From the NCBI RefSeq assembly GCF_001420005.1, contig NZ_LJAK01000008.1, positions 84,700-148,699 on the forward strand: a stretch of 64,000 nt of DNA, in the 5' to 3' direction. The position numbers and the translations under genes were made by a program. Source of the DNA: Loktanella sp. 3ANDIMAR09 (lineage in GTDB: Bacteria > Pseudomonadota > Alphaproteobacteria > Rhodobacterales > Rhodobacteraceae). Under the pieces are notes generated by a model. The model did no database searches, was not told where the DNA came from, and saw only the letters and a list, made by a program, of their open reading frames with translations. How positions within the stretch are numbered: position 1 is the first letter of the stretch; the number at the start of each line of letters is the position of its first letter. Shown piece by piece: positions 9,810 through 21,444 of this stretch.

Positions 9810-10187
9810 ATGTCGGAACTGAAACTGATCAAGCTGCGGATGATTGCCGGCCTGTGGCAGGGCGAATTGTCGGGTGTCACGGGGGACACCCCGCCCGCGC
9901 TGATCGTGTCGCAGGGAGCAGAGGCCTTGCCCGCGCCGACGCTGAACCGGCTGGAGGACGGCAAATGGCTGGTTGATGTTCCCATTCCGGCTGATCGCTT
10001 GGGGGACGGCGTGCAGACCTTTGTGATCAGCACACGCGATACCGGGGACACACTCGCCAGTTTTGCCTTTCTGGGGGGCGAGGCGCTGTCGAACGATATT
10101 CGCGCGGAACTGGACCTGTTGCGCGGCGAGCTGGACATGCTCAAGCGCGCGTTTCGGCGGCATTGCGTGGAAACCGCCGGGAACTGA
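9810..10187 (+). CDS. hypothetical protein with C-terminal coiled coil
   Basis: This 125-residue protein has an AAGGAG ribosome site overlapping the stop of the preceding gene. Residues 1-85 look like a compact beta domain. Residues about 92-117 are a charged Leu-rich helix (RAELDLLRGELDMLKRAF), probably a coiled coil for oligomerisation. There are no membrane segments or catalytic motifs. It is coupled to the DUF6478-type gene; no function is recognised. Confidence 0.7.
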   Translation: MSELKLIKLRMIAGLWQGELSGVTGDTPPALIVSQGAEALPAPTLNRLEDGKWLVDVPIPADRLGDGVQTFVISTRDTGDTLASFAFLGGEALSNDIRAELDLLRGELDMLKRAFRRHCVETAGN

Positions 10188-10195
10188 TGCACTGA

Positions 10196-12963
<2,768 letters not shown>

Positions 12964-13052
12964 GAAATCGCGGTATTGTCAGGCGCGTGACCCAATCCCG
13001 CCCGATTTGACAGGCAAGAACGGTCCAACAGTTAACAGTGTTAGGACCGGAC

Positions 13053-13958
13053 ATGGATCGCCTTACCGAGATGGAAGCCTTTGCCACGGTCGTGGATCAG
13101 GGTGGCTTTACCGACGCCGCCAAGAAGATGGGAATCTCTAAATCCGCCGTGTCAAAGCACGTCTCGTCACTCGAGGCGCGACTGGGTGCCCGGCTCTTGA
13201 ATCGCACGACCCGCAGGGTCAGTCCGACGGAAATCGGCCTGGCCTATTATGACCGCGCCCGCCGGGTGTTGAATGACGCAGGCGAGGCGGACGCACTGGT
13301 CACATCCATGCAATCCGCCCCGTCGGGCCTGCTGCGGATTTCGGTCGCGACGGATTTCGGGGTGAACCACCTGTCACCGGTCCTGGGTGAATTCCTGTCC
13401 GAATTCAGCGACATTACCGTGAACATGGTGCTGAACAACCGCTACGTCGAACTGATTTCCGAAGGGTTCGACATGGCCATTCGCATCGGTGAGCTGGAGG
13501 ACAGCACCCTGCGCGCGCGCAAGCTGACGGAAACCAGCCGACGTATGATTGCCTCGCCTGCCTATTTCGAACAATACGGCCGGCCCGAAAAAATCGACGA
13601 TCTGAACGAACACAAGTTGCTGCATTATTCCAATGCCGCCAATTCAGCAGTCTGGAAACTGACAGCGCCATCGGGCGAAAAGCGGCAGGTCCGGACGGCG
13701 GGCTGGCTGACCGTGAACGACGGACAGTCGCTGCTGAACGCCTGCGTCGGCGGTCTGGGCATCGCCTATCTGCCTAGCTTTCTCTACGCTGATGCGATGC
13801 GCAAGGGTCTGGTCGAAGAGGCGATCCCCGATCTGCCGGTTGAAACCCAAGGCATCTATGCCGTTTATCCGCCCGGCCGTTTCACACAGCCAAAGGTGCG
13901 TGCATTCATTGATTTTCTGGTGAATGCCTTTGCGGAAAAAGGCCCTGAATCCTGGTAA
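13053..13958 (+). CDS. LysR-family transcriptional regulator
   Basis: This 301-residue regulator has an N-terminal winged helix-turn-helix (residues 1-60: MEAFATVVDQGGFTDAAKK and a recognition helix with SKSAVSKHVSSLE) and a C-terminal periplasmic-binding-like effector domain (about 90-295). The SAPSGLLRIS linker is typical of the DHCV/AaeR/CrgA subgroup. The ATG at 13053 starts at MDRL as in relatives; an upstream in-frame ATG is unlikely. Its target is not obvious: the neighbours are an SGNH hydrolase upstream and a convergent OmpA-like gene directly abutting it. The effector is unknown. Confidence 0.93.
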   Translation: MDRLTEMEAFATVVDQGGFTDAAKKMGISKSAVSKHVSSLEARLGARLLNRTTRRVSPTEIGLAYYDRARRVLNDAGEADALVTSMQSAPSGLLRISVATDFGVNHLSPVLGEFLSEFSDITVNMVLNNRYVELISEGFDMAIRIGELEDSTLRARKLTETSRRMIASPAYFEQYGRPEKIDDLNEHKLLHYSNAANSAVWKLTAPSGEKRQVRTAGWLTVNDGQSLLNACVGGLGIAYLPSFLYADAMRKGLVEEAIPDLPVETQGIYAVYPPGRFTQPKVRAFIDFLVNAFAEKGPESW

Positions 13959-14870
13959 TCAACGGGTCCCGGTGACCACGGCCTCGACACGACGGTTCGC
14001 ACGGCGACCGTCGTCTGTCAGGTTGCTGGCCACCGGTGACAGGTAGCCCATGCCAGCCGGTGTCAGTTGGGCGCGGGGCACGCCGTAATCAGCGACCAGA
14101 CGTTCCACGACAGCGGCAGCACGGCTGCGCGAAATCGCGATATTGCCGTCCAGCGCGCCTTCGGCGTCGGTGTGGCCCACGATGCTGATCGCCAGATCCG
14201 GGTTGTCCGCCAAAAAGTCGGCCAGCGCACGTAGTGCAGCGCTCTCACCGCTTGCAAGGGCGGTCGCCCCCGTCGCGAATGTGACGCCGTCCAGAACAGC
14301 CCGTCCCTGCGCCATCAGCTTTTCCCCAAGATCGCCATTCACGGTGGTGGCGCGCAGGGTCGGTGCCGCGGTCGTGAGGGTCGGCAGGTCATCCGATGTG
14401 GGTGCAATCCGGGTGATCTGGACAAATCCCGCCTGCGGCGTGTGACTGACCAGCAGGCTGACAGCATTTTCCCCGTTTACGGCGGACAAGTGGCGAAAGG
14501 CTCCCAGATCGACCTGCATCTGAGGAGGTGGCGTCACGGGGATCGCAAATCGGAAATCAAAGCCCCCGCAATCCACATCGGCGCATTCATGGATCACGTC
14601 AAAACCCGCGTTGGTCAATTGATCCCGGAGGCTGCGCAGGATCGGCAAGGTATCAAGCCCCGGTGCGTCGATCCGCCAGACCTCGATCTGCTGCGCCCCC
14701 TCGACGGGGCGGCTGGGCAGGACACCATCCACCCAAGGCCCCGTCGGCAGCAGGTAGCGGACGTCGGCGTCCCGGGTCTCAAAGGTCAGCGACGCGTTGC
14801 CGGGCAGCGCCAGTTCCTGTGCGGCCAGCGGGCCTGCGATCAGCCCAAGACAGAGCGTGAGTGTCTTCAT
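13959..14870 (-). CDS. OmpA-family C-terminal domain protein
   Basis: The protein has 303 residues with a signal peptide (cleavage probably after AAQ, residue 18). The last 110 residues form an OmpA/MotB peptidoglycan-binding domain, with the motifs GHTDAEG and DGRRANRRVE carrying the Asp and Arg that hold meso-diaminopimelate. The N-terminal 190 residues contain no beta-barrel signature and are of unknown role. It is likely a periplasmic or outer-membrane-associated protein bound to the cell wall. Its start overlaps the stop of the AhpD-like gene by 4 bases, so it is the last gene of a coupled leftward cluster. Confidence 0.88.
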   Translation of the reverse strand: MKTLTLCLGLIAGPLAAQELALPGNASLTFETRDADVRYLLPTGPWVDGVLPSRPVEGAQQIEVWRIDAPGLDTLPILRSLRDQLTNAGFDVIHECADVDCGGFDFRFAIPVTPPPQMQVDLGAFRHLSAVNGENAVSLLVSHTPQAGFVQITRIAPTSDDLPTLTTAAPTLRATTVNGDLGEKLMAQGRAVLDGVTFATGATALASGESAALRALADFLADNPDLAISIVGHTDAEGALDGNIAISRSRAAAVVERLVADYGVPRAQLTPAGMGYLSPVASNLTDDGRRANRRVEAVVTGTR

Positions 14871-15433
14871 CTGGCCTGGGCGTGGTATGCGGCATTGGGC
14901 ACCATTTCGGTGGCTGACGCGACGCGGTTGGACATGTTGAAAAAAGCGGCCACGCTGGCGATGTCCCAGATGGCACGGTCGCTGAACCCTGCGTCGCGCA
15001 AGGCCTGCCGGTCGCTTTCCTCGATCCGTGATGGTGTTTCTGTCAGCTTTTCGGCGAACCGCAGCATGGCGGTCTGGCGGGTGTCCAGATCAGCGGCACG
15101 CCAGTTCATGACCATCATTTCGCCCAAGGCCGGGTTGCCGGACAACTGCCGCACGGCGGCACCATGGGCGGTCAGGCAGTAGTAACACTTGTTCACCGAA
15201 CTGACGACGACCGCGATCATTTCGCGTTCCAGCTTGGTCAGGTCGGATTGTGCCAGCATCAGATCGTTGTAGAGGGCGGTAAAGGCGTTCAGTTTTTCGA
15301 TGTCAAAGGCATAGGCCCGCAGGACATTGGGCACCATTCCCAGTTTGTCCTGGCAGATGTCGAAATAGGCCTGCGTGGCGTCTGGCAGCGGGTCGACCAT
15401 CGGCAGGTCCAGGGCGGTCGGCTGTTCGGTCAT
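14867..15433 (-). CDS. peroxidase-related / carboxymuconolactone decarboxylase-like (AhpD-type) protein
   Basis: The 188-residue helical protein carries the AhpD redox signature CxxCxxxH (C83, C86, H90: KCYYCLTAHG), as in alkylhydroperoxidase-like proteins that act as thiol reductants or peroxidases. The overall match is to the uncharacterized peroxidase-related subfamily, not to carboxymuconolactone decarboxylase itself. It is translationally coupled to both the GNAT gene before it and the OmpA-like gene after it. The physiological substrate is unknown. Confidence 0.88.
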   Translation of the reverse strand: MTEQPTALDLPMVDPLPDATQAYFDICQDKLGMVPNVLRAYAFDIEKLNAFTALYNDLMLAQSDLTKLEREMIAVVVSSVNKCYYCLTAHGAAVRQLSGNPALGEMMVMNWRAADLDTRQTAMLRFAEKLTETPSRIEESDRQALRDAGFSDRAIWDIASVAAFFNMSNRVASATEMVPNAAYHAQAR

Positions 15434-16149
15434 GATGTGTCCTTTGGCTGTGCCCGGTAATGATAGCGCCCGACCTCTGTCATCCCCAACCCCTGATACA
15501 GCGCATTCGCGCCTGCGTTCGCAACCGTGGTCAGCAATGCAAAGGTTGGCGCGCCATGCGCCTGTCCCCAGATCGCGGCGGCACGGGTCAGGGTCGCGGC
15601 CAACCCCTTGCGCCGGTGGGATTTGCTGACCTCCAGCGCGTGCAACATGGCCACACCGTCATGGATCGCCACGAACAAGGTAGCAGCCGGGCGGTCGTCG
15701 ATGCGGCCAAGGATCGTCGTTTTCGGCCCCGTCACACGGTCCATCACCGCAAGGCGGGCAGGGCCGACACCACCCTGGTCCCAGATATCGCGTTGCACCG
15801 CCAGCGGTGGCCAGACGGTAAAGGCGCAGACAGGGGGCGGTTTCGGAGTCGCAAGAGCGGCGGCAGGGCAGGCATAGACGATCGTTTCATCGCGGATGGT
15901 GTATCCTGCATCCGCCAGTGCTGCGTCGGCGCTGTCGTCACCGGGCCGGATGCTGAACACGACCTCTTGGCCCAGGTCACGCATCGCGGTTTCGGCCAGC
16001 GCCAGATCCTGACGGGTGACGGGGCCGGTCGCTGTCGCTGCACTGACGCGATTGCCGCCGCCGTCGCCTTGCCGGATCAGCCAGGGACCAACCTGCTGCG
16101 TCCGGGCGGCGGGCCAGGTCGCATCTATCACCGCGCCCCAATCAGTCAT
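15430..16149 (-). CDS. GNAT family N-acetyltransferase
   Basis: The product has 239 residues. The C-terminal half is a GNAT domain with the acetyl-CoA pyrophosphate loop SHRRKGLAATL (R/QxxGxG/A type) and a final helix-strand segment with NAGANALYQGLGMTEV. The N-terminal half looks like a degenerate second GNAT fold, as in two-domain members. The acceptor substrate cannot be predicted. It is coupled by 4-base overlaps to the MoCF/CinA-like gene upstream and the AhpD-like gene downstream. Confidence 0.85.
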   Translation of the reverse strand: MTDWGAVIDATWPAARTQQVGPWLIRQGDGGGNRVSAATATGPVTRQDLALAETAMRDLGQEVVFSIRPGDDSADAALADAGYTIRDETIVYACPAAALATPKPPPVCAFTVWPPLAVQRDIWDQGGVGPARLAVMDRVTGPKTTILGRIDDRPAATLFVAIHDGVAMLHALEVSKSHRRKGLAATLTRAAAIWGQAHGAPTFALLTTVANAGANALYQGLGMTEVGRYHYRAQPKDTS

Positions 16150-16868
16150 GCGGGAAACAGCGCCTGCAAGTGGGCCATGGCCGCATCGACCTGTGATGCA
16201 TCGCGGCCGCGCACCACCAGATTGGTGCCATAGACGCCGTCTTTTTGGAACGGATAGCTGCCCAGTGACAATTCGGGGAAATCCTGAGCGACCTGCGCTA
16301 GCGGGGCAGCGACATCGCCTTCGCCGCGCATGACGCGCCAGCTTTGTGACAACAGGGGCGCACCGTGGGCCAGTTTGGACACGACGCTGGCGACCATTGC
16401 CTCGAACACCGCCGGCACGCCTGCCATGACGTTGACGTTGCCCAGGGTGAATCCCGGTGCCGTGCTGACAGGGTTGTCGATCAGGGTGGCACCGTCAGGG
16501 ATTCGGGCCATGCGCAGGCGCGCATCGTTCAGCGTGGTTCCGGCGCGATCGTAATGCGCCTGTAGCAGCGCGCGGGCATCGTCGCGCACGTCGATCGGCA
16601 CATCGAATGCGGCGGCCACCGCATCGGCGGTGATGTCGTCGTGGGTGGGGCCGATCCCGCCGGACGTAAAGACGTGATCGTAGGCCGCAGACAGCGCCTG
16701 CACCGCCGCAACGATGGCGGGCTGGTCGTCACTCACGACTCGGGCCTCGCACAGGTCGATCCCGGCTTCGGTCAGCACCTTGGCCAGATGGTTCATGTTG
16801 CTGTCGCGGGTGCGGCCCGACAGGATTTCATCGCCGATGACAAGCATCGCAGCTGTGGGATTGGTCAT
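16146..16868 (-). CDS. competence/damage-inducible protein A-like (MoCF domain only)
   Basis: This 240-residue protein is a MoeA/MogA-type MoCF biosynthesis domain: the N-terminal GDEILSGR motif, then FTSGGIGPTHDD, the molybdopterin-binding signature. Full-length CinA carries an additional C-terminal PncC nicotinamide-nucleotide amidase domain that is missing here, as is common in alphaproteobacteria, so pyrophosphatase activity on ADP-ribose or NAD-like nucleotides is the best guess. It is the first gene of the leftward coupled cluster, divergent from sfsA over only 35 bases. Confidence 0.87.
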   Translation of the reverse strand: MTNPTAAMLVIGDEILSGRTRDSNMNHLAKVLTEAGIDLCEARVVSDDQPAIVAAVQALSAAYDHVFTSGGIGPTHDDITADAVAAAFDVPIDVRDDARALLQAHYDRAGTTLNDARLRMARIPDGATLIDNPVSTAPGFTLGNVNVMAGVPAVFEAMVASVVSKLAHGAPLLSQSWRVMRGEGDVAAPLAQVAQDFPELSLGSYPFQKDGVYGTNLVVRGRDASQVDAAMAHLQALFPA

Positions 16869-16903
16869 TCTAAACTCCGTTTTGTCCCGGTATAACTGCC
16901 GAC

Positions 16904-17617
16904 ATGAACTTTGCCAGACCGTTGATCCCCGCCACGCTGATCCGCCGCTACAAACGTTTTCTGGCGGATGTGACGCTGGATGACGGGACCGAGGTCACGG
17001 CGCATGTCGCAAACCCCGGCAAGATGACGGGGCTGGCCGAACCGGGCATGCAGGTCTGGCTGGAAACCAATGACGACCCCAAGCGCAAGCTGAAGTATGC
17101 ATGGCGGCTGGTCGACGATGGGGGTGCATTGGTCTGCGTGGATACGGCGCAGGCCAACCGCGTGGTGGGCGAAGGGTTGCGGGCAGGCCGCGTGCCGGGC
17201 CTGACAGGCTACACCGACATCCGGTCAGAGGTGAAATATGCGGCCAACTCACGTGTCGATTTCCTGCTGACGGGGGATGGCCCCGCCCTGTGGCTCGAGG
17301 TCAAGAGCGCGACGGTCTGCCGGACGCCCGGTCTCGCCGAATTTCCGGACACGGCCACGGCGCGCGGTGCGCGGCACATGGCGGATCTGGCGGACCGGGT
17401 CGCGGCGGGAGACCGCGCGGCGGTCTTTTTTCTGGTCAATCGCACCGACTGCGACGCCTTTGACGTGGCCCGCGATATCGACCCGGTTTACGGCGCGGCC
17501 TTTGATGCGGCAGTGGCCGCAGGGGTCGAGGTGATCGTCATGGATGCGACAATGGACCGCGACGGGATCGCGCTGGGTCGCGTGCTGCCGCTGGGCCGGG
17601 GTGGCATGCAGGGCTAA
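16904..17617 (+). CDS. sfsA: SfsA family DNA/RNA nuclease
   Basis: The 237-residue protein matches SfsA throughout: an OB-like N-terminal domain (RRYKRFLADV, HVANPGKMTGL) and a restriction-endonuclease-like core with YTDIRSEVKYAANSR-type residues and WLEVKSAT, which holds the catalytic Glu-x-Lys. SfsA was named for sugar fermentation stimulation in E. coli; later work indicates nuclease activity. A TATAAC-like -10 element lies in the 35-base gap to the divergent gene. map follows after 25 bases. Confidence 0.93.
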   Translation: MNFARPLIPATLIRRYKRFLADVTLDDGTEVTAHVANPGKMTGLAEPGMQVWLETNDDPKRKLKYAWRLVDDGGALVCVDTAQANRVVGEGLRAGRVPGLTGYTDIRSEVKYAANSRVDFLLTGDGPALWLEVKSATVCRTPGLAEFPDTATARGARHMADLADRVAAGDRAAVFFLVNRTDCDAFDVARDIDPVYGAAFDAAVAAGVEVIVMDATMDRDGIALGRVLPLGRGGMQG

Positions 17618-17642
17618 AACGTCCTATGTGGCTTCGCAGGTA

Positions 17643-18470
17643 ATGATAGGTGACGACGTGACGACCTCTTCGCAGAGTGTGACAAAGGACGGGATCCGTC
17701 TGTATGAACCATCCGATTTCGCAGGTATGGAAAAGGCAGGCCGGCTGGCTGCAACGATCCTTGACGATATCGCGGAACATGTGTTCGTCGGTCAGACAAC
17801 CGGTGTGATTGACCAACTGATCACCGATTGGGTCACGGCTGCTGGTGCGACCTCTGCCACCATCGGGTATCGCGGCTATCAGCACGCCAGCTGCATCAGC
17901 GTGAACCACGTGGTCTGCCACGGTATTCCTGGTGACAAGGTGCTCAAGGACGGCGATATCCTGAACATTGATGTAACCGTGATTGTCGACGGTTGGTTCG
18001 GTGATTGTTCGCGCATGTATTGGGCCGGCAAGATGAGCCGCAAGGCCGAGCGTCTGGTGCAGGTGACGCACGATTGCCTGATGCTGGGGATCGAGGCAGC
18101 CAAGCCGGGCAATACATTTGGCGATATCGGTCACGCCATTCAGACCTACGCGGAAAAGCAGCGCATGTCCGTCGTGCGTGATTTTTGCGGTCACGGGCTG
18201 GGTCGGGTGTTTCATGCCCCGCCCAACGTGCTGCATTACGGTCGCCCCGGATCCGGTGCCGTGCTGGAAGAAGGCATGTTTTTCACCATCGAGCCGATGA
18301 TCAACCTTGGCCGACCGGAAACCAAGATCCTCGCGGATGACTGGACGGCCGTGACGCGCGACAAGTCCCTGTCCGCGCAGTTCGAACATTCCATCGGGAT
18401 AACCGCGCAGGGGTGCGAGATTTTCACGCTGTCGCCTGCCGGACGGTTTCACCCCACGATGCCCGAGTGA
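17643..18470 (+). CDS. map: methionine aminopeptidase, type I
   Basis: The enzyme (275 residues) removes the initiator methionine from nascent proteins. The dinuclear metal ligands are visible: two Asp in NIDVTVIVDGWFGDCSRM, His in GHGLGRVFH, Glu in FTIEPM and Glu in FEHSIGIT. The substrate-binding His is in VNHVVCHGIP. The ATG at 17643 gives the normal N-terminus; an ORF extending upstream overlaps sfsA in another frame and is not supported. The stop overlaps the MFS start (GTGA), so the transporter is coupled. Confidence 0.95.
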   Translation: MIGDDVTTSSQSVTKDGIRLYEPSDFAGMEKAGRLAATILDDIAEHVFVGQTTGVIDQLITDWVTAAGATSATIGYRGYQHASCISVNHVVCHGIPGDKVLKDGDILNIDVTVIVDGWFGDCSRMYWAGKMSRKAERLVQVTHDCLMLGIEAAKPGNTFGDIGHAIQTYAEKQRMSVVRDFCGHGLGRVFHAPPNVLHYGRPGSGAVLEEGMFFTIEPMINLGRPETKILADDWTAVTRDKSLSAQFEHSIGITAQGCEIFTLSPAGRFHPTMPE

Positions 18471-19624
18471 CCGAGGCCGGCGCGGGCCGCCGTCTGATCG
18501 GTGTCCTGAGTGTTGCAAATTTCGCCATCGGTATGGGTGCTTTTGTCCTGATCGGGATGCTGGTGCCTGTGGGCGACAGCTTTGGTATCTCGCCGGGTCG
18601 CACCGGATGGTTGATGACGACCTATGCCTTGTCCTATGCCGTGCTCTCGCCCTTGCTGGTGTCGGCCACGGGGCGCATCGGGCGCAGGCGCATCCTGACG
18701 ATCGCAATGGCAATCTTTGCGCTGGCGCATGTGGCGTCGGCGGTCGCACCGACTGAATTCACGCTTCATCTGACGCGCATCATTGCGGCGGCGGGCGCGG
18801 GCATGTTCACCCCGGTCAGCGCATCGGTCGCGGCACGCCTGTCCACACCGCAAACCCAAGGCAAGACCCTGGCCTGGGTGGTGTTCGGTCTGACATTGGC
18901 GCAGGTGCTGGGCGTGCCTGCCGGCAGTTTCATCGCCTATACCTTTGGCTGGCGCGCCGCGATGCTGATCGTGGCGGTGCTGGCATTGGCAATGTTGCCG
19001 CTGCTTTGGCGGATCGTGCCACGGGGACTGAATTTTCAGCCGGTCTCGCTGCGCGAACTGGGCGCGATCCTGCGCAACGGACCGATGATGCTGGCGGTCA
19101 CGTTCACCGCGACGTTCCTGGCGGCGGTCTATGTCGTCTATACCTATTTTGCCCCCCTGATGGAAAACGGGATGGGTTACGGGCGTGACGGGATCACGGC
19201 GCTGTTGCTGATGTTTGGTGTGGGCGCCGTGTTGGGCAACCTGATGGGCGGCTGGATGGCCGACCGCATCGGTCCGACGCGGACGCTGACGATCCTGTGT
19301 ATCGCGCAGATTGCCCTGCTGCCGCTTTTCTCGCTCTTGCCCCTGCCGGGGATTGTGCTGGCGCTGCTGGTGGCCGTCTGGTCCGCGACGGGGTGGTCGT
19401 TCCTGGCGGGCCAGCAGATGCGGATCATCGCTTTGCGTATCCAGGCGGCACCGGTTCTTCTCGCGCTCAATGCTGCGGCGATCTACATCGGGGCGGCATT
19501 GGGATCGGCCGTGGGATCGGGGGCCATTGCTCTGGGCGGGCTGATGGCGCTGGGGGTGACGGGCGGATTGCTGGGGTTGCTGGCGCTGGGACATATTACC
19601 TTGTCTCGGCGCATCAGTGGATAA
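18467..19624 (+). CDS. MFS transporter (AraJ/arabinose-efflux type)
   Basis: The 385-residue protein has 12 predicted membrane segments in two six-helix halves. The A-like motif between TM2 and TM3 (SATGRIGRRR) and the GxxxGPxxGG-like C motif region (TLAQVLGVPAGSFI) indicate a drug or sugar-efflux DHA1-type facilitator. The GTG start overlaps the map stop by 4 bases; the preceding frame lacks homology. The substrate is unknown. The 3' end is followed by about 100 bases before the TRAP gene. Confidence 0.88.
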   Translation: MTEAGAGRRLIGVLSVANFAIGMGAFVLIGMLVPVGDSFGISPGRTGWLMTTYALSYAVLSPLLVSATGRIGRRRILTIAMAIFALAHVASAVAPTEFTLHLTRIIAAAGAGMFTPVSASVAARLSTPQTQGKTLAWVVFGLTLAQVLGVPAGSFIAYTFGWRAAMLIVAVLALAMLPLLWRIVPRGLNFQPVSLRELGAILRNGPMMLAVTFTATFLAAVYVVYTYFAPLMENGMGYGRDGITALLLMFGVGAVLGNLMGGWMADRIGPTRTLTILCIAQIALLPLFSLLPLPGIVLALLVAVWSATGWSFLAGQQMRIIALRIQAAPVLLALNAAAIYIGAALGSAVGSGAIALGGLMALGVTGGLLGLLALGHITLSRRISG

Positions 19625-19725
19625 ATTTGCCCGGCGCACTTGCGAACGGATCGCATCTAAACCATATCAACTGCGTCACTAGCGGTGACATCCCCCCATG
19701 AAAATTCGATTTGAGGATGCACGCT

Positions 19726-20751
19726 ATGCACCGTTCACTGATTGCCGCTGTCGCGGCCTGTCTGACATTGCCCACCGCTGCCCTGACCCAAGAGGTCACG
19801 TTGCGTTTCCAGCATTTCGTTTCGCCTGCCTCGGCGAACCCGACCTATTTCATGCAGCCCTGGGCCGACGCGATCGAGGAACAATCGGGCGGCCGGATCA
19901 AGGTCGAGCTTTATCCCTTCATGCAGCTGGGCGGGTCCGCCGCGTCGCAATATGATCTGATCCGCGACGGTGCCATCGATGGTGGCTGGGTCATTCCGGG
20001 CTATGAGCCGGGCCGTTTCCCCGAGGCCGAGGCGCTGGAACTGCCGTTCATGACCAGCAAGCTGGGCGCAGAGGCGTCGCGTGCCGCATGGGATTTCACC
20101 CAAGACTACCTGATGGACGATTTCGAAGATGTGCATGTGATTACAACCCACATGCACGGCCCCGGCATCATCCACCTGAAGGGTCCAGCGCCCGAAACGG
20201 TCGATGATCTGCGCGGCAAGGTGGTGCGCGGCCCGTCGCGCCCTGCGACGCTGCTGCTGGAAAAGCTGGGGGCCACACCCGTCGGCATGCCTGTTCCCGC
20301 ATTCCCAGAGGCGCTGTCGCGCGGTGTCGTGGATGGAGGCGTGATCACCTGGGAAATGTCGCCGTCGCTGAAACTGGACGAGCTGACCGACAGCCACACC
20401 GATGTCGCAGGCGACCGCGCGCTGTATAACCTGTTTTTCGTCTGGGCGATGAACAAAGACGTCTATGCGGCACTGCCCGACGACCTCAAGGCTGTCATCG
20501 ACGCCAATTCCGGCAAGATGGCCGCCGAATGGGCGGGCGGTGCCCACGACACCGGCGATTCCGAAGGGCGTGACCTGATGGAGGACGGCGGAAACCAGAT
20601 CGCTGTTCTGTCAGAGCTGGAAACCGACGCGATCAAGGCGCTGGGCCAAGAGGTCCGGGCCGACTGGATCGCGGACATGGATGCGCGTGGGCTGGACGGC
20701 GCTGGACTGGTTCAGGCAGCAGAGGCAGCTGTGGCCACCAACCTGAACTGA
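19726..20751 (+). CDS. TRAP transporter substrate-binding protein (DctP family)
   Basis: The 341-residue periplasmic protein begins with a signal peptide (about 20 residues, cleavage near ALTQ). The mature DctP fold shows the conserved Arg in KVVRGPSRPA (the carboxylate-binding position), an LPGY-like WVIPGYEPGRFPEAEALELP segment and the VDGGVITWE motif. A GAGGA site precedes the ATG at 19726. Binding proteins of this type deliver organic acids to DctQ/DctM membrane subunits, but neither gene is next to it: upstream is an MFS gene and downstream a convergent HAD gene. It must use transporter subunits encoded elsewhere or act alone. Confidence 0.9.
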   Translation: MHRSLIAAVAACLTLPTAALTQEVTLRFQHFVSPASANPTYFMQPWADAIEEQSGGRIKVELYPFMQLGGSAASQYDLIRDGAIDGGWVIPGYEPGRFPEAEALELPFMTSKLGAEASRAAWDFTQDYLMDDFEDVHVITTHMHGPGIIHLKGPAPETVDDLRGKVVRGPSRPATLLLEKLGATPVGMPVPAFPEALSRGVVDGGVITWEMSPSLKLDELTDSHTDVAGDRALYNLFFVWAMNKDVYAALPDDLKAVIDANSGKMAAEWAGGAHDTGDSEGRDLMEDGGNQIAVLSELETDAIKALGQEVRADWIADMDARGLDGAGLVQAAEAAVATNLN

Positions 20752-20771
20752 TCCGCAATGCGTGATTGCGC

Positions 20772-20800
20772 GCGCCCCGCTGACAATGTTGGCGGGGCGC
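20772..20800. terminator. bidirectional stem-loop between dctP-like and HAD genes
   Basis: A perfect 9-bp GC stem (GCGCCCCGC/GCGGGGCGC) with an 11-base loop sits between two convergent genes; its last base is also the last base of the HAD gene's stop codon. There is no T tract on either side, so it may be a weak or Rho-assisted terminator. Confidence 0.55.
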
Positions 20801-21444
20801 TAGCCCGTCAGGCCCAGATCGCGCGCGACCTGCATCATGTCCGTGATGGGCTGGACGGCATAGCCTGTGGCGCGGACAGGACCACCATCGGCGACATAGG
20901 CGTAACAGCAGACATCGGCCGCTTGCGCCGCCTGCCAGCCCGCCGGCATGTCGTCGATGAATATCGTTCCGCCCGCATCTGTGCCCGCCACCTGCATCGC
21001 GTGATGCAGCATGGCCGGATCAGGTTTTGGGCGATGGTCATGACCGGTGTAGATGCGCCCGCGGAAACGGTCCCACAGACCAGAGGAGGCAAGGCTGACC
21101 TCCATCTTGGACATCGGACCGTTCGAGGCCACAGCGGTTGCGATACCGGCGTCGTCCAGCAGGTCCAGCAGATCGACGACACCGGGAATGACGGGTGGGC
21201 CGTCGCGCAGTGCCGCCCGGATTTCGGCGTGGATGTCGTCCAGCCAAGTGTCGGGCAGCTGCGCGCCGCGTTGTGTTGCCGCGCTTGCCGCACCGCGCAT
21301 GGTGCCACCAGCGAACAAGGCGTGCACCTCTGCGGGTGAAATATGCAGACCATAGCGTGCAAAACTGTCGGACATGATCCGGTTGGTGGTGGGTTCGGTA
21401 TCGACCAGCACCCCGTCGCAGTCAAATATCACCAGTTTGGTCAT
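20800..21444 (-). CDS. HAD-superfamily phosphatase (phosphoglycolate phosphatase / beta-phosphoglucomutase-like)
   Basis: The 214-residue protein has all four HAD motifs: DCDGVLVDTEP (motif I with the nucleophile Asp), VASNG (II), KPDP (III) and IFIDDMPAG (IV). The alpha-helical cap between motifs I and II makes it a subclass IA member, acting on small phosphorylated metabolites such as phosphoglycolate or sugar phosphates. Its start overlaps the rsmD stop by 4 bases. The exact substrate is not readable from sequence. Confidence 0.9.
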   Translation of the reverse strand: MTKLVIFDCDGVLVDTEPTTNRIMSDSFARYGLHISPAEVHALFAGGTMRGAASAATQRGAQLPDTWLDDIHAEIRAALRDGPPVIPGVVDLLDLLDDAGIATAVASNGPMSKMEVSLASSGLWDRFRGRIYTGHDHRPKPDPAMLHHAMQVAGTDAGGTIFIDDMPAGWQAAQAADVCCYAYVADGGPVRATGYAVQPITDMMQVARDLGLTG

